A stretch of 64,000 nucleotides of DNA from Sphingobium lactosutens DS20 (GCF_000445105.1 NZ_ATDP01000106.1:1-64000); one strand, 5' to 3'. Positions 34,169 to 42,754 are shown, counted from the stretch's first letter. Translations and numbers: made by a program. Notes: generated by a model not told the origin, from the letters alone.

Positions 34169-35829
34169 TGGACCGTCATGAGGCGCTTCGAAGGATCGAT
34201 GCTACCCTGAAGGCCAGGGGCTTCAAGGAGACCGGTCCTGGCTTTGCCGATTACGAAGGGTCCATTCCCGTTCACGGGACGCCGGTAGACATAACCTTAT
34301 CGATTCCGGATGTCAGGTTTGCCGCGAAACCCGTGCTTACCTTGAAGGACCGAAGCCAGATTCCTCTCGATACGCTCGCGCATATCGAGACTGGCAACGG
34401 CATCTGCTATGCCTCCGGTGCCGGTTTGCCGGTCGATCTCTACGAGCCAGGCCCTGCAATCCTGCGCGTCCTAGAGGAAGCGAAGCGCACTCTGGAACTG
34501 TCTTTCAAAGGGCGTGCAGTGCGCGAGATCATCGATGAATTCCAGCAGTACTGGTATTCTGAACTTGGCGTTCGTTGCCTCGTGCCAAAAACGCCATCCG
34601 CTGCCGTCAAGAAGGCTTCCCTGTTTATCGCCAAGCTTGGCGATAAACCGCAGTTCATGTGCCTTGCCGATAAGGCCGATCTACGGGGGTATAATTCACT
34701 CGCCTTAGGATTAGCGCAAATATGGTCTGTTGATGCTCCAATTGGCCCTGCCGCTGGCATCCGAGCGCCCAACACACTTGCAGAATTGCAGCGGTGGTTT
34801 GCTGGGCAGGCCGGATTGGGGAAAAGTCGGTGGAACGCTGCGTTCAGTGCTCTGTCAGAGGGCCAAAATTTGTTCGTCGCTGCACCGAATGCCTTTGTCG
34901 GCCTTCGGTTGGAACGGCCCAAAGACCTCGAAGCTGGAATAAAGCGCGGGTCGATCCGCAAGCAGGCTGTCCCCAAACTGCTGGCAGCGCGATCTGCTGC
35001 CATTAAGCTTGAACGTTTCTCGGGGGCATGGTGCAGTATCGAAGACATCACCGCGAGAAACAGCGTGGAGCAAAATACGTTAAAGGGGAAATCCATCGCG
35101 CTGGTGGGATGCGGAACCATTGGCAGTCATCTGGCGCGAATGCTGGTTCAAAGCGGAGCCGGTATCGGCGCGCATCTAAGCATCTTCGACAATCAATATC
35201 TTAGCGAGGGCAATATCGGCCGGCACTTGCTGGGATTTGCTGACATCGGCAAGCGCAAGGCGTTCGCCTTGAAGGCCGAGTTAGAACGTTTTCATCCTCA
35301 GGTGCAGGTCAACGCATATGTCGAGGACGCGACGGCGATGTGGGAATTGCTGGCCACCCACGATCTCATAATTGATGCCACCGGCGATTGGAATGTTCAG
35401 AGCGTGCTGAATGAACAGTTCCTCGAGAACGTGGATGCCAACGTGAGTGCTTTGCTCCACACATGGGTCTTCATGAACGGGGCCGGGGCGCAGAGCTTTC
35501 TTAACGTCCGTGATGACCTGGCGTGCTTCCGCTGTCTAAAGCCGCAGTTCGATGGCCCCTGGCGCTATCCCGCCGGAGACGAAAAGGACGAACTCAATCT
35601 CCAGCCCGCTAGCTGCGGCGATGGAGCGTTCATTCCCTTCTCTGTTGACGCTTCCTGTATGGCGGCGAGCCTTGCCAATCGAGCGGCGCTCGATTTGGCC
35701 GGAGGAAAAGCAGGGCAGCGCTTGCGGACGGTTCAAGTCGATCCCGAGCGTGGACGCTACCACAAGCCCGTCAGCCCTAAGCCCGTGCCGCAATGTCCGG
35801 CCTGCGGTCCCCGACGGAGCGCAGCGTGA
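34168..35829 (+). CDS. cap2: Cap2: E1-E2 fusion of type II CBASS
   Basis: A 553-residue protein with an N-terminal E2-like domain (residues about 1-150; candidate catalytic Cys in GNGICYASG) and a C-terminal ThiF/E1 adenylation domain. The E1 nucleotide motif is SIALVGCGTIGSHLARMLVQ (about 307-326), followed by DNQYLSEGNIGRHLLGFADI. Cys pairs FRCLKP and CPACGP likely bind zinc. Cap2 conjugates the CD-NTase C-terminus to target proteins, which primes cyclic nucleotide synthesis. The start overlaps the CD-NTase stop and the stop overlaps Cap3, giving a tight operon. Confidence 0.9.
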   Translation: MDRHEALRRIDATLKARGFKETGPGFADYEGSIPVHGTPVDITLSIPDVRFAAKPVLTLKDRSQIPLDTLAHIETGNGICYASGAGLPVDLYEPGPAILRVLEEAKRTLELSFKGRAVREIIDEFQQYWYSELGVRCLVPKTPSAAVKKASLFIAKLGDKPQFMCLADKADLRGYNSLALGLAQIWSVDAPIGPAAGIRAPNTLAELQRWFAGQAGLGKSRWNAAFSALSEGQNLFVAAPNAFVGLRLERPKDLEAGIKRGSIRKQAVPKLLAARSAAIKLERFSGAWCSIEDITARNSVEQNTLKGKSIALVGCGTIGSHLARMLVQSGAGIGAHLSIFDNQYLSEGNIGRHLLGFADIGKRKAFALKAELERFHPQVQVNAYVEDATAMWELLATHDLIIDATGDWNVQSVLNEQFLENVDANVSALLHTWVFMNGAGAQSFLNVRDDLACFRCLKPQFDGPWRYPAGDEKDELNLQPASCGDGAFIPFSVDASCMAASLANRAALDLAGGKAGQRLRTVQVDPERGRYHKPVSPKPVPQCPACGPRRSAA

Positions 35830-36290
35830 CATCTGTTCTGATACCCAACGAACTCCTCGCCCACATTCGCTCCAAAGCTCCAACCTCAGGCGGTCATAAC
35901 GAGCAAGGCGGCCTGCTCCTCGGCCACAGAAAATGCGGTGCGTTGGAATTGACACGCGCAACGTTCCCCTCGCGGTGGGATCACGCCACGCCAACACTAT
36001 TCAAGCGGTCGCAGCGCGGTCACCGCATCTCAGCCCTGAGAGAGTGGGTCCGCTCCGGCCAAACTGTTGATTGGCTGGGCGAATGGCACACTCATCCGGG
36101 TGGAATTGCACGACCATCTTTCACCGATCTTGAAAGTTGGCGCTTGCTCGCGCGCCAATCCAAACAGCCGATGACCTTCATCATCTTCGACAATATCTCG
36201 ATCTATGTCGGCCTTCAGGTTGTGAACAAGGCAATGGTGAAGCCATTGCGGTTGGCAGAAAGAGATCAGAGCCACTTCCTCTACTCGTAG
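35826..36290 (+). CDS. cap3: Cap3: JAMM-type deconjugating peptidase of CBASS
   Basis: A 154-residue JAB/MPN metalloprotease. The JAMM motif is complete: Glu in NEQGGLLLG, then HTHPGGIARPSFTD, exactly H-x-H-x7-S-x2-D, for one zinc. Cap3 cleaves the bond made by Cap2 and so limits CD-NTase priming. It starts at GTG 35826, overlapping the Cap2 stop (GTGA). With Cap15, the CD-NTase and Cap2 it completes a type II CBASS locus. The gene ends 120 bases before the convergent KAP NTPase gene. Confidence 0.9.
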   Translation: MTSVLIPNELLAHIRSKAPTSGGHNEQGGLLLGHRKCGALELTRATFPSRWDHATPTLFKRSQRGHRISALREWVRSGQTVDWLGEWHTHPGGIARPSFTDLESWRLLARQSKQPMTFIIFDNISIYVGLQVVNKAMVKPLRLAERDQSHFLYS

Positions 36291-36410
36291 AAAGGGCAGG
36301 CATGTTGTCGTGTTGCGTTCGGCCCGTGCTCTGGCCGCGTGCCGCGCCCGAAGCCTGTCGTCTCCGCCATGCGGTGACGATCACTAAAGCGGGCTCCTTC
36401 GCAGGCCGGT

Positions 36411-37898
36411 TTATCCACGAGGTTCCAGCTGGGGGTTCGTGAAGCGCGCTACTGCCGCCAGTAGTCTGGGATAGCCCCTTGGGGCGGCAATCGGGTACGA
36501 GCCGTCGGCGTTGGCGCGCGATCTCGAGATGAATCTCGCGGCATAACTGTGGCCCTCGGCCCGGCGCTCCTCAAGGTCCCGATCCGTCAGCTGCGCCGCC
36601 TCGTGCAACTGCATGGTCATTTCATGAAGCGTCACTTCGGTCACATCCGAAGATTGAGGGGTCCAGTATGGGACAAAGACCCATTTGCTCGTCACGACAG
36701 CCTGCGGGACTGTGCCGGGAGGGTGCCCCTGCACGACCGCGATTGCGAGGGGCAGCAGGAAGTGCAATTCGATGAGCGAGCTCTGGGCAAGCACCGCCGA
36801 GGTCTGTAGGACGTCGATCAGGGCGAAGGCATCGCGAGCACCCAGCCCGTAGACCCGCATATACTCGGCAATGAGCTCCGGCACCGAAGGGTCCAGATCC
36901 TTGGTCTGCGACAGCACCAGTCCCGGCAATGTAAAGGCCTCGCGTCGAAGACCCGCCTCATCGAAGAGCTTTGCCACTAGGGGCGTGAGACCGGGCTGCG
37001 CGAGGTTGTACTGCCTGTCGATGAAGCGGCGCAGATAGGCGCGCCCATCGAACGTTGAGCCATAGGCGCCGCTCACCGAGCGCGCGAGCTGCTCGGAATG
37101 AATGGCAAAGATGAAGATCAACCCGGGCACGTCGAAAAGATGCTTGATTTCTTCGAGCAACCGTATGGCATAAGTGGTTCGGCAGCGGTCCAGCTCATCG
37201 ATGACGATGACTATCGGCGCATGCTGCGCTGTACCGTCCAAGGATGCGACAATCGCCGCAAGGCTCTCCTTCATCTGCTGGACAGCGGCCTTGCCCTCTT
37301 CGAATGCAGCTATGCGCTGCGCCATCAGCGCATGGCTGCCCACGCCCTCCAGCGCTGCAGCCGCATCCTCGATCGTTCCCTTGCCGACGTCGCCAAGACC
37401 GTCATTCACGGCATCCCTGACGTCCTCGCTGACGCCTGTCAGCAGTTCCTCGGCCGCATCGACCGCCTTTCCCGTGATGAGAAGACCGGCGCCGCGCCGC
37501 AACAGTCCCCAACCCATAATCTTGGCGACACGGCCAGAGGTCACCATGAAATCCTGAACCCGCCGGCTGATCTGCGGATTGGTGACAAACGGGTCGAGCG
37601 CCGCCTTCAGGGTCGCGGCGAGCGCGGTAAGCGGCTCGTCGGTGAGGTCGTCCGCCCAGGCATCGACGAAGGCCACCGGGTGATTGAGGCCCAGCTGCTC
37701 GGCCAGCCGTTGCAGGAAAAAACTCTTCCCCTCGCCATATCGCGCATCGACCGCGATCGTGTAGGCACGCTTGTCCTCTCGCATGACGGGGCGCGCGGCA
37801 ACACTTTCCATGTAGGCGATAAGCTGCTCGGCTTCCTCCCGGCGCGAGAAGAGATCATCAGCCCAGATTTCAGTCGGATTGCGTTTTTGCGTGGCCAT
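36411..37898 (-). CDS. KAP-family P-loop NTPase
   Basis: A 495-residue KAP NTPase. Walker A is DARYGEGKSFF (residues 51-61) and Walker B is IVIVIDELDRCR (about 230-241). The insertion between them contains a hydrophobic stretch (IMGWGLLRRGAGLLITG) that may associate with a membrane. KAP NTPases are AAA-like STAND-related ATPases; several act in phage defence, but here no partner gene is evident. TTGAGGA precedes the ATG at 37898. It is convergent with the CBASS genes and likely independent of them. Confidence 0.85.
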   Translation of the reverse strand: MATQKRNPTEIWADDLFSRREEAEQLIAYMESVAARPVMREDKRAYTIAVDARYGEGKSFFLQRLAEQLGLNHPVAFVDAWADDLTDEPLTALAATLKAALDPFVTNPQISRRVQDFMVTSGRVAKIMGWGLLRRGAGLLITGKAVDAAEELLTGVSEDVRDAVNDGLGDVGKGTIEDAAAALEGVGSHALMAQRIAAFEEGKAAVQQMKESLAAIVASLDGTAQHAPIVIVIDELDRCRTTYAIRLLEEIKHLFDVPGLIFIFAIHSEQLARSVSGAYGSTFDGRAYLRRFIDRQYNLAQPGLTPLVAKLFDEAGLRREAFTLPGLVLSQTKDLDPSVPELIAEYMRVYGLGARDAFALIDVLQTSAVLAQSSLIELHFLLPLAIAVVQGHPPGTVPQAVVTSKWVFVPYWTPQSSDVTEVTLHEMTMQLHEAAQLTDRDLEERRAEGHSYAARFISRSRANADGSYPIAAPRGYPRLLAAVARFTNPQLEPRG

Positions 37899-37973
37899 GC
37901 AGTCCTCAAGCAGCGCGAAGTTTCGTTCCCTGATCGCAGCCTATGAGGCCGAGCTCTTGCATGAAAGCCTGCG

Positions 37974-38429
37974 TTGCGAAAGACATGCGATGTGAAAGGG
38001 GTGCGGCCTGGTTGCGAGCACGATCCCTTCCATGCCTATCCTTCCGACCGAGCCTATGGGGCATTCCTTGCAAACGTCAGGAGGGCTGCCCACTTTGCCA
38101 AAGCCCCACGGGACACGCTTGTGCGAGACCAGTGGTGGGGCGTCAGAGGGACCGTGGGTGGATACGTCCTCGCCGCCGTGATGAACCTGGGCGGGCTTTG
38201 TCCCGCTCTCACCTGGACCGCTCTGGCGATCCTTGCAGCATGCCGGTTTCTGGCGCCGGGTAACAAGGCCGGAACGCGAAAGCATGATAACGTAAACGAT
38301 ACGAACCAAGGAAACGACAAGAAGAACGAGGTGGTAGATATGGGCAAATCGATGATCCGCGAACTCGCGAAAGCAGCACCGATCACGGTGCTTTTCCACA
38401 CGGTTGGCATTGACGCACTGTCCCTGTGA
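37974..38429 (+). CDS. Hypothetical ORF ending at a strong terminator (start uncertain)
   Basis: The frame is open for 151 codons and has one hydrophobic stretch (YVLAAVMNLGGLCPALTWTA). Its first possible start is TTG with no ribosome site. An internal ATG at 38340 has GAGGTG with ideal spacing and would give only a 29-residue peptide starting MGKSMIRELAKAAPITVLFH. A strong terminator begins 31 bases past the stop, which supports transcription in this direction. Whether the product is the long protein or the short peptide cannot be decided here. Confidence 0.35.
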   Translation: MRKTCDVKGVRPGCEHDPFHAYPSDRAYGAFLANVRRAAHFAKAPRDTLVRDQWWGVRGTVGGYVLAAVMNLGGLCPALTWTALAILAACRFLAPGNKAGTRKHDNVNDTNQGNDKKNEVVDMGKSMIRELAKAAPITVLFHTVGIDALSL

Positions 38430-38459
38430 CGCCCCATAATCCCCCACGCATCAATTTTT

Positions 38460-38490
38460 GGGCCGGCCATGCGCGCCGGCCCTTTTTCTT
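38460..38490 (+). terminator. Strong intrinsic terminator
   Basis: GGGCCGGC and GCCGGCCC form a perfect 8-bp stem around a 7-base loop, followed by TTTTTCTTT. It lies just after the plus-strand frame ending at 38429. Confidence 0.85.
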
Positions 38491-38941
38491 TGCTGCCACG
38501 CCGTCTCATGTCGCCCGCACCGGCTTCGTTGTACGCCGCCAGGGCGACGAAGGATCCCTAGGCGGCCGGCCGCCAGTCCCACGGTTCATTGCAAGTGTTG
38601 CTGCAAGAACCGCTCAAGGGCACCCTCCTGCATTGAAGCGATCGTCTGACTTCATACCATCCAGAAGGGTGGCTACACCAATTACGCGGTGTCCCAGTGC
38701 TTGCGTGCGAGGAATGCTCACAAACCGCAGCCGGGAACGGCGGCTTACTCCAGTAGGTCGCTCCGAAGCCGACATTCCGGAAAGTCCCACCAGCAGACAC
38801 GGACACAGATTACAACACCGCGACGACGTTCAAAGCCGCTAATCCCTGCAGACCGTCCGAACCGATCCCACAAAATTCCCGGAAAAGCGTCAAAATCTCA
38901 CGTCGACTGATCCGGCAAAAAACATATCAATGAATGCATTT
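38491..38941. other. Intergenic region left of the replication genes
   Basis: About 450 bases with no supported gene; the short frames have no ribosome sites. Nothing repetitive stands out. The right end near 38920-38941 turns AT-rich before the stop of the ribbon-helix-helix gene. Confidence 0.4.
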
Positions 38942-39238
38942 TCAAAAGTCGGAAAATCTCCGCCTAGCCGGTGTCTGAACGGCGTTTCCTGCCTGCGGCA
39001 GCATATCAGGCAAACGACCGTCAAAACCCTTCTCACAGGCTGATTTCAAATGCTGATCGATCTTCCGGACTTCGTCGATCCGGGTCAGCATCTGCCTACC
39101 CGTTTCCAAAACCCAGGACCTCAACAGGTCATTCAAAATCTGCGATCGGGGCTTGCCGTTCAAACGGCATAGGCGATCAAACGTCGCCAGCAAATCACTT
39201 GGCACATGAAAATTGATAAGCGTCTTTGAAACAGTCAT
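38942..39238 (-). CDS. Ribbon-helix-helix DNA-binding protein
   Basis: A 98-residue protein. MTVSKTLINFHVPSDLLATF is a ribbon strand and first helix, and LCRLNGKPRSQILNDLLRSW the second helix, together a CopG/Arc-type fold. A helical tail (RIDEVRKIDQHLKSACEKGF) follows. AGGAGGAAT lies eight bases before the ATG at 39238. It is the third gene of a same-strand set with the HUH protein and PolB, so a copy-control or excision role in the element is a fair inference. Confidence 0.8.
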   Translation of the reverse strand: MTVSKTLINFHVPSDLLATFDRLCRLNGKPRSQILNDLLRSWVLETGRQMLTRIDEVRKIDQHLKSACEKGFDGRLPDMLPQAGNAVQTPARRRFSDF

Positions 39239-39335
39239 AAAAATTCCTCCTGAAAATGGTCGCTGGCACGGCACCCTTCGGGTGGCGCTTCGCGCTGATT
39301 TGAAAATATATGTGATAGGTATTTTGCTGGATTGC

Positions 39336-39379
39336 TGTGTGCAGAATCTGTCAGATCGTTGTTTGCAGAATTTGTTATA
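39336..39379 (+). repeat. Two imperfect 20-bp direct repeats in AT-rich DNA
   Basis: TGTGTGCAGAATCTGTCAGA (39336) and TGTTTGCAGAATTTGTTATA (39360) agree at 15 of 20 positions and start 24 bases apart. The AT-rich stretch lies between the Rep-like gene and the ribbon-helix-helix gene. They may bind the ribbon-helix-helix protein or mark a replication origin. Confidence 0.5.
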
Positions 39380-39467
39380 AAGTCTTTTAGATATAGTAAG
39401 TTAATCAAGGTCCGATGCATGTTTGGACCCTGGGCGTTGTCAGCGAAGGCAAGGGATCGAGAGGGGT

Positions 39468-39980
39468 TTATACCCGGCAGTCGATGGGCAGGTGACAGTT
39501 GGACCAGTCGATCGCATCGGCGAACACGGGCTTGTCACGGGTCTTGCTGATATAGTCGATCCAGCCAGCATCGGCATGGGGCTGGACATCATGCTCCCAA
39601 TACCCCCAGTCGGTCTTTGCCCAGCAGGAGAATATCAAGTGATGGAAGTCGCGGCGTAGATCGTCACGCGGGCAGTCGATGGCAGCATGATAATGAAGGC
39701 GCTTGCCGTTTCCGCCTTCAAGGATTGGAACGACATTGACCGAACGCCCGAAGCGACTGGCTGCCTTGCCATGGACTGCGGCGTTGAGCAGTTTCATGAA
39801 ATGGCGAAAATTCTGGCTGGCCCGATCCGCTGTAAGGCGAACTTCGAACGATCGTCCCTGTCCATCTTCCACCATGCGCTTCTGACGGAGGGTCAAGGTG
39901 ACGGCATAGGGTGCCTGCCAGGTCGAGAGATCGACAAAATCGCGGAATGCGTCACGGAGTTGGAAGGCGGTAGAGGGCAT
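39468..39980 (-). CDS. HUH-type Rep-like endonuclease, putative
   Basis: A 170-residue protein with the traits of a small HUH replication endonuclease: strand VTLTLRQKRM (residues about 27-36, motif 1), KRLHYHAAIDCP with His96-Tyr97-His98 (motif 2, metal binding), and DYISKTRDK with Tyr143 and Lys146 (motif 3, nicking tyrosine). The order and spacing fit HUH Rep proteins, which nick an origin for rolling-circle replication. It lies 59 bases downstream of PolB on the same strand. Start support is weak. The pairing of HUH and PolB in a tRNA element is unusual. Confidence 0.7.
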   Translation of the reverse strand: MPSTAFQLRDAFRDFVDLSTWQAPYAVTLTLRQKRMVEDGQGRSFEVRLTADRASQNFRHFMKLLNAAVHGKAASRFGRSVNVVPILEGGNGKRLHYHAAIDCPRDDLRRDFHHLIFSCWAKTDWGYWEHDVQPHADAGWIDYISKTRDKPVFADAIDWSNCHLPIDCRV

Positions 39981-40039
39981 GGGGCACGGCTAAGAAAAGT
40001 TGAAGATGATTTATTTATCATCCTCCACGCCGCGACCCG

Positions 40040-42754
40040 TCAGGCAGCCACCTCCAATATTTTCTCCGTACCCTCAATGGATCGATAGGGATTGTTCTCC
40101 TGCGTCGCGGCAAGAATGTCGATCGCTGTGTTTGCCGAGAGAAACAGGTCTACCTCAAGCGAGGGGACATGGATTTTTAGAAGGTCCAGCGCGGCCATGA
40201 CGGCAGGCGTGGCGGGACATATATGCGGGACGAAGGGCTTGCGTGCATTCTCAACATCCGACCGTTTGCAGGGAATGCCTATCGATGTCAGCAGGTCAGC
40301 GAAGGATTGTGATGTATGCCCGTCAAATTTGCGGGTGATGCCGGCAGCGGATTTGCGCCAGGCGATACACAGCATTTGCCGCAAGCGTTTGATGTCGGGA
40401 CTATCCTTTTTGAGATATTGCCCCCCTCCGGCCGACAATGCCGATTGCGCAAAGATGTAGGTGGCAAGGGCACGATAATCGTCCACCGTCTTGATGCATC
40501 GGGGCGTAGCGACCGCAAAGCTATCCCAGATTTCGCGCACTTTGAAAAACTGATCGATGCTTTCCCATGGGCGGGTGCTGAAAGCGACATGATCGATTGT
40601 GTCGTCCTGCCAGACTGCTTGCGGCATGCGCTTCCAGTCGAATTCCATGTTGAGGCGTTTCGACACATGCTTGTCGACAAGGTCGGCATCCCATTCGATA
40701 ATGTCTCGAATGCCGGTCTTGATCTTCAGCGGAATGACATCATCGGGCTTGCGATCCAAAAACATGCCCAGGATTTTTGCGTTCAGTTCTCGCTGATCCT
40801 CCAGATATTCCGGGGTGTAGATGCCACCCTTGGCAAGGACGATTTTCTCATGCGGTCCCTGGTCGTCACGGCCCTCGATCAACGTGGCCTGTCCCCGCGT
40901 TCGCCAGCCAAGCGGTTTGCGTACGACATGCTTGATTTCCAGCATATCCGGCTCGCCGGTGAGCATCTGCCGGCTTTGGCGATACAGGCCCGCGATCGGC
41001 CCGGTGCTGGCTGCGTCAATCTGCGCCTGCGTCGCGTTGGTGAGGAAACCGTCGGTGGTGCAGCTGAACACACATACTTCTGATGGCAGGGCATTCATGA
41101 CTTCGCCAAGGGCCGAACGGACGAACGAGGTGATGTAGGCAGCGAAAAACGGGTTTGTGATTTTACTGGGCGGGAGAGGTTTCATCTCCCTGTCGCGCAG
41201 ATCGTACACACGCTTTTGATGGAGTCCCTGCGCCGTCTTGCCATAGCTGCTGTTGCTCAGTTCCTTCCAAAACAGATTCTGCAACGATCCCTTGGCAAAG
41301 CTCTTCCGCTTCATGATGCACTGGCTGATGAAGTCGGCAAAGACCGGCTTTTCCAGATTAGTGGGAATGATGACGCCATGCCGGATTTTGAGCGTTGCGC
41401 CTAACGATCGGGCAAGAGCGATTTCCGGAGCTGCGCAGTCGCTGATACCGGTGCGCGGGAAGACCAAGCCGTTGTTGGTGCGCACGGGCATGGTCGGATA
41501 TTTGACATGCTCGGGAAATTCGAACTCGACATTGGCGATGCCAAGCGTTCGATGTGTAAATTGATCGAGATCGAGGCTGACATAGGCAGAACGCCAGTCC
41601 GCCATGCCGATGAGGGCCATGGCAGTGGGATAAGCACCCGTCAGGTCAAAATCGGTCCAATTATCCTCGAAAGCAGGGCCGAACCAAAATTGCTCATTGC
41701 GACCGCCATGATAGCATTCGGTTGCCAGCGGTATGTGCCAGTCCACTTCCCGGATGTTGACGTCTACAGGCCTCTTCTCATGCCGGCCTAGCCGCTTGTT
41801 GAAATAGCTGACGACAACCTCTTCCTTGCCGATCATTTCCAGCGGATCGAGATCGGCGGCTTTCCATGTTTGCATCAGGAGATCGACACCGATGCCGGTA
41901 AGGGTCGCGGGCACCTTGCGCCGTCCAAGAATATCGTCGCACTGGCGGATCAGTTGATCGAGATAGCGAACGCAGATGATAGCGTCAGTGATGGCATAGT
42001 CTTCGAACAGTTCCGGCCTGTCAGCCAGCAACTGATCCATATTCTCCTTATAATGTTTCTCCAGCACCGGATCGTCGTCGAGCACCACCTTGGGCACTCC
42101 AACAAGATCGCCAAGGGCACGCAGGCTCTTGGATGTCGCAGGCGTCAGGAGCATCGTATCGCGCAGTACGACTTCGATCTTGACCGGCCCGTCATCGGGA
42201 AACCAATATTGTAGGAGTATGTGATTATCGATCGATAGAAACGTGGCGCGGACGCTGCCGATCAGCTTCGAGATGGTCTGAAAATCCTTGAAGGCCGGAA
42301 AATCTGCACGGGTGAAATGCCCTGCCAGATAGACCTTGTTAGGCAGTTTGCTGACCGCCCCGGTCGCGATCCCCTGATGAAACGCAAAGGTCAGCAGATC
42401 AGCAAGCGAGAGCCGATCGTTCCCTTCGGGATAGCAGATGCCACTCCATTCCACAGCGTCAGGCTGGCCGGGGTCATAAATGCTGCAATGGAACTGATAG
42501 GAAATGACCTTGTATTTTCCCGATCCGTCTTTAATATCCTGTGGTGTCAGTTCTCCGTCAGGGGTTTTATATTCCGTGTCGAAGCCGATGATGAGGTAAC
42601 GATCGTCGTCGCGAGAATGTTTTTCTCCGTAAAAGTTTTCTCTCTCCACCCATATACGACTTTTACTGAAAATTCTCTTTCCGGTCCTCAGGAGCAGTTC
42701 GGTAGAAATTGGTGCAATGATGGGGTCGGGAGACTTCTTCTTCCATTTCGACAT
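40040..42754 (-). CDS. Family B DNA polymerase with exonuclease domain, piPolB-like
   Basis: A 904-residue DNA polymerase B. Exonuclease motifs are GFDTEY (Asp59, Glu61), AGHFTRADF (about 144-152) and DYAITDA (Tyr253, Asp257). Polymerase motif A is DLTGAYPT (Asp370), motif B is KELSNSSYGK (Lys497, Tyr504) and motif C is CTTDGF, where Thr replaces the first Asp of the usual DTD. There is no terminal-protein gene nearby. With the tyrosine recombinase and tRNA att sites this points to a pipolin-type primer-independent PolB; primer independence is inferred. The 43-bp repeat at 42629-42671 lies in codons about 28-42. Ribosome site support at 42754 is weak. Confidence 0.85.
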   Translation of the reverse strand: MSKWKKKSPDPIIAPISTELLLRTGKRIFSKSRIWVERENFYGEKHSRDDDRYLIIGFDTEYKTPDGELTPQDIKDGSGKYKVISYQFHCSIYDPGQPDAVEWSGICYPEGNDRLSLADLLTFAFHQGIATGAVSKLPNKVYLAGHFTRADFPAFKDFQTISKLIGSVRATFLSIDNHILLQYWFPDDGPVKIEVVLRDTMLLTPATSKSLRALGDLVGVPKVVLDDDPVLEKHYKENMDQLLADRPELFEDYAITDAIICVRYLDQLIRQCDDILGRRKVPATLTGIGVDLLMQTWKAADLDPLEMIGKEEVVVSYFNKRLGRHEKRPVDVNIREVDWHIPLATECYHGGRNEQFWFGPAFEDNWTDFDLTGAYPTAMALIGMADWRSAYVSLDLDQFTHRTLGIANVEFEFPEHVKYPTMPVRTNNGLVFPRTGISDCAAPEIALARSLGATLKIRHGVIIPTNLEKPVFADFISQCIMKRKSFAKGSLQNLFWKELSNSSYGKTAQGLHQKRVYDLRDREMKPLPPSKITNPFFAAYITSFVRSALGEVMNALPSEVCVFSCTTDGFLTNATQAQIDAASTGPIAGLYRQSRQMLTGEPDMLEIKHVVRKPLGWRTRGQATLIEGRDDQGPHEKIVLAKGGIYTPEYLEDQRELNAKILGMFLDRKPDDVIPLKIKTGIRDIIEWDADLVDKHVSKRLNMEFDWKRMPQAVWQDDTIDHVAFSTRPWESIDQFFKVREIWDSFAVATPRCIKTVDDYRALATYIFAQSALSAGGGQYLKKDSPDIKRLRQMLCIAWRKSAAGITRKFDGHTSQSFADLLTSIGIPCKRSDVENARKPFVPHICPATPAVMAALDLLKIHVPSLEVDLFLSANTAIDILAATQENNPYRSIEGTEKILEVAA
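42629..42671 (-). repeat. 43-bp inverted repeat, right copy, inside PolB
   Basis: Exact reverse complement of 11419-11461. It encodes PolB residues FSKSRIWVERENFY. Together the copies flank about 31 kb and nearly all of the element's cargo. Recombination between them would invert the cargo and exchange the PolB 5' end. Confidence 0.85.

Noticed and set aside
11419..42671. The 43-bp repeats as a diversity-generating retroelement or retron
   Set aside because: No reverse transcriptase is present, and the two copies are identical rather than showing adenine-biased changes.
40040..42754. The PolB element as a casposon
   Set aside because: No Cas1-like integrase is present; the element carries a tyrosine recombinase and tRNA att sites instead.
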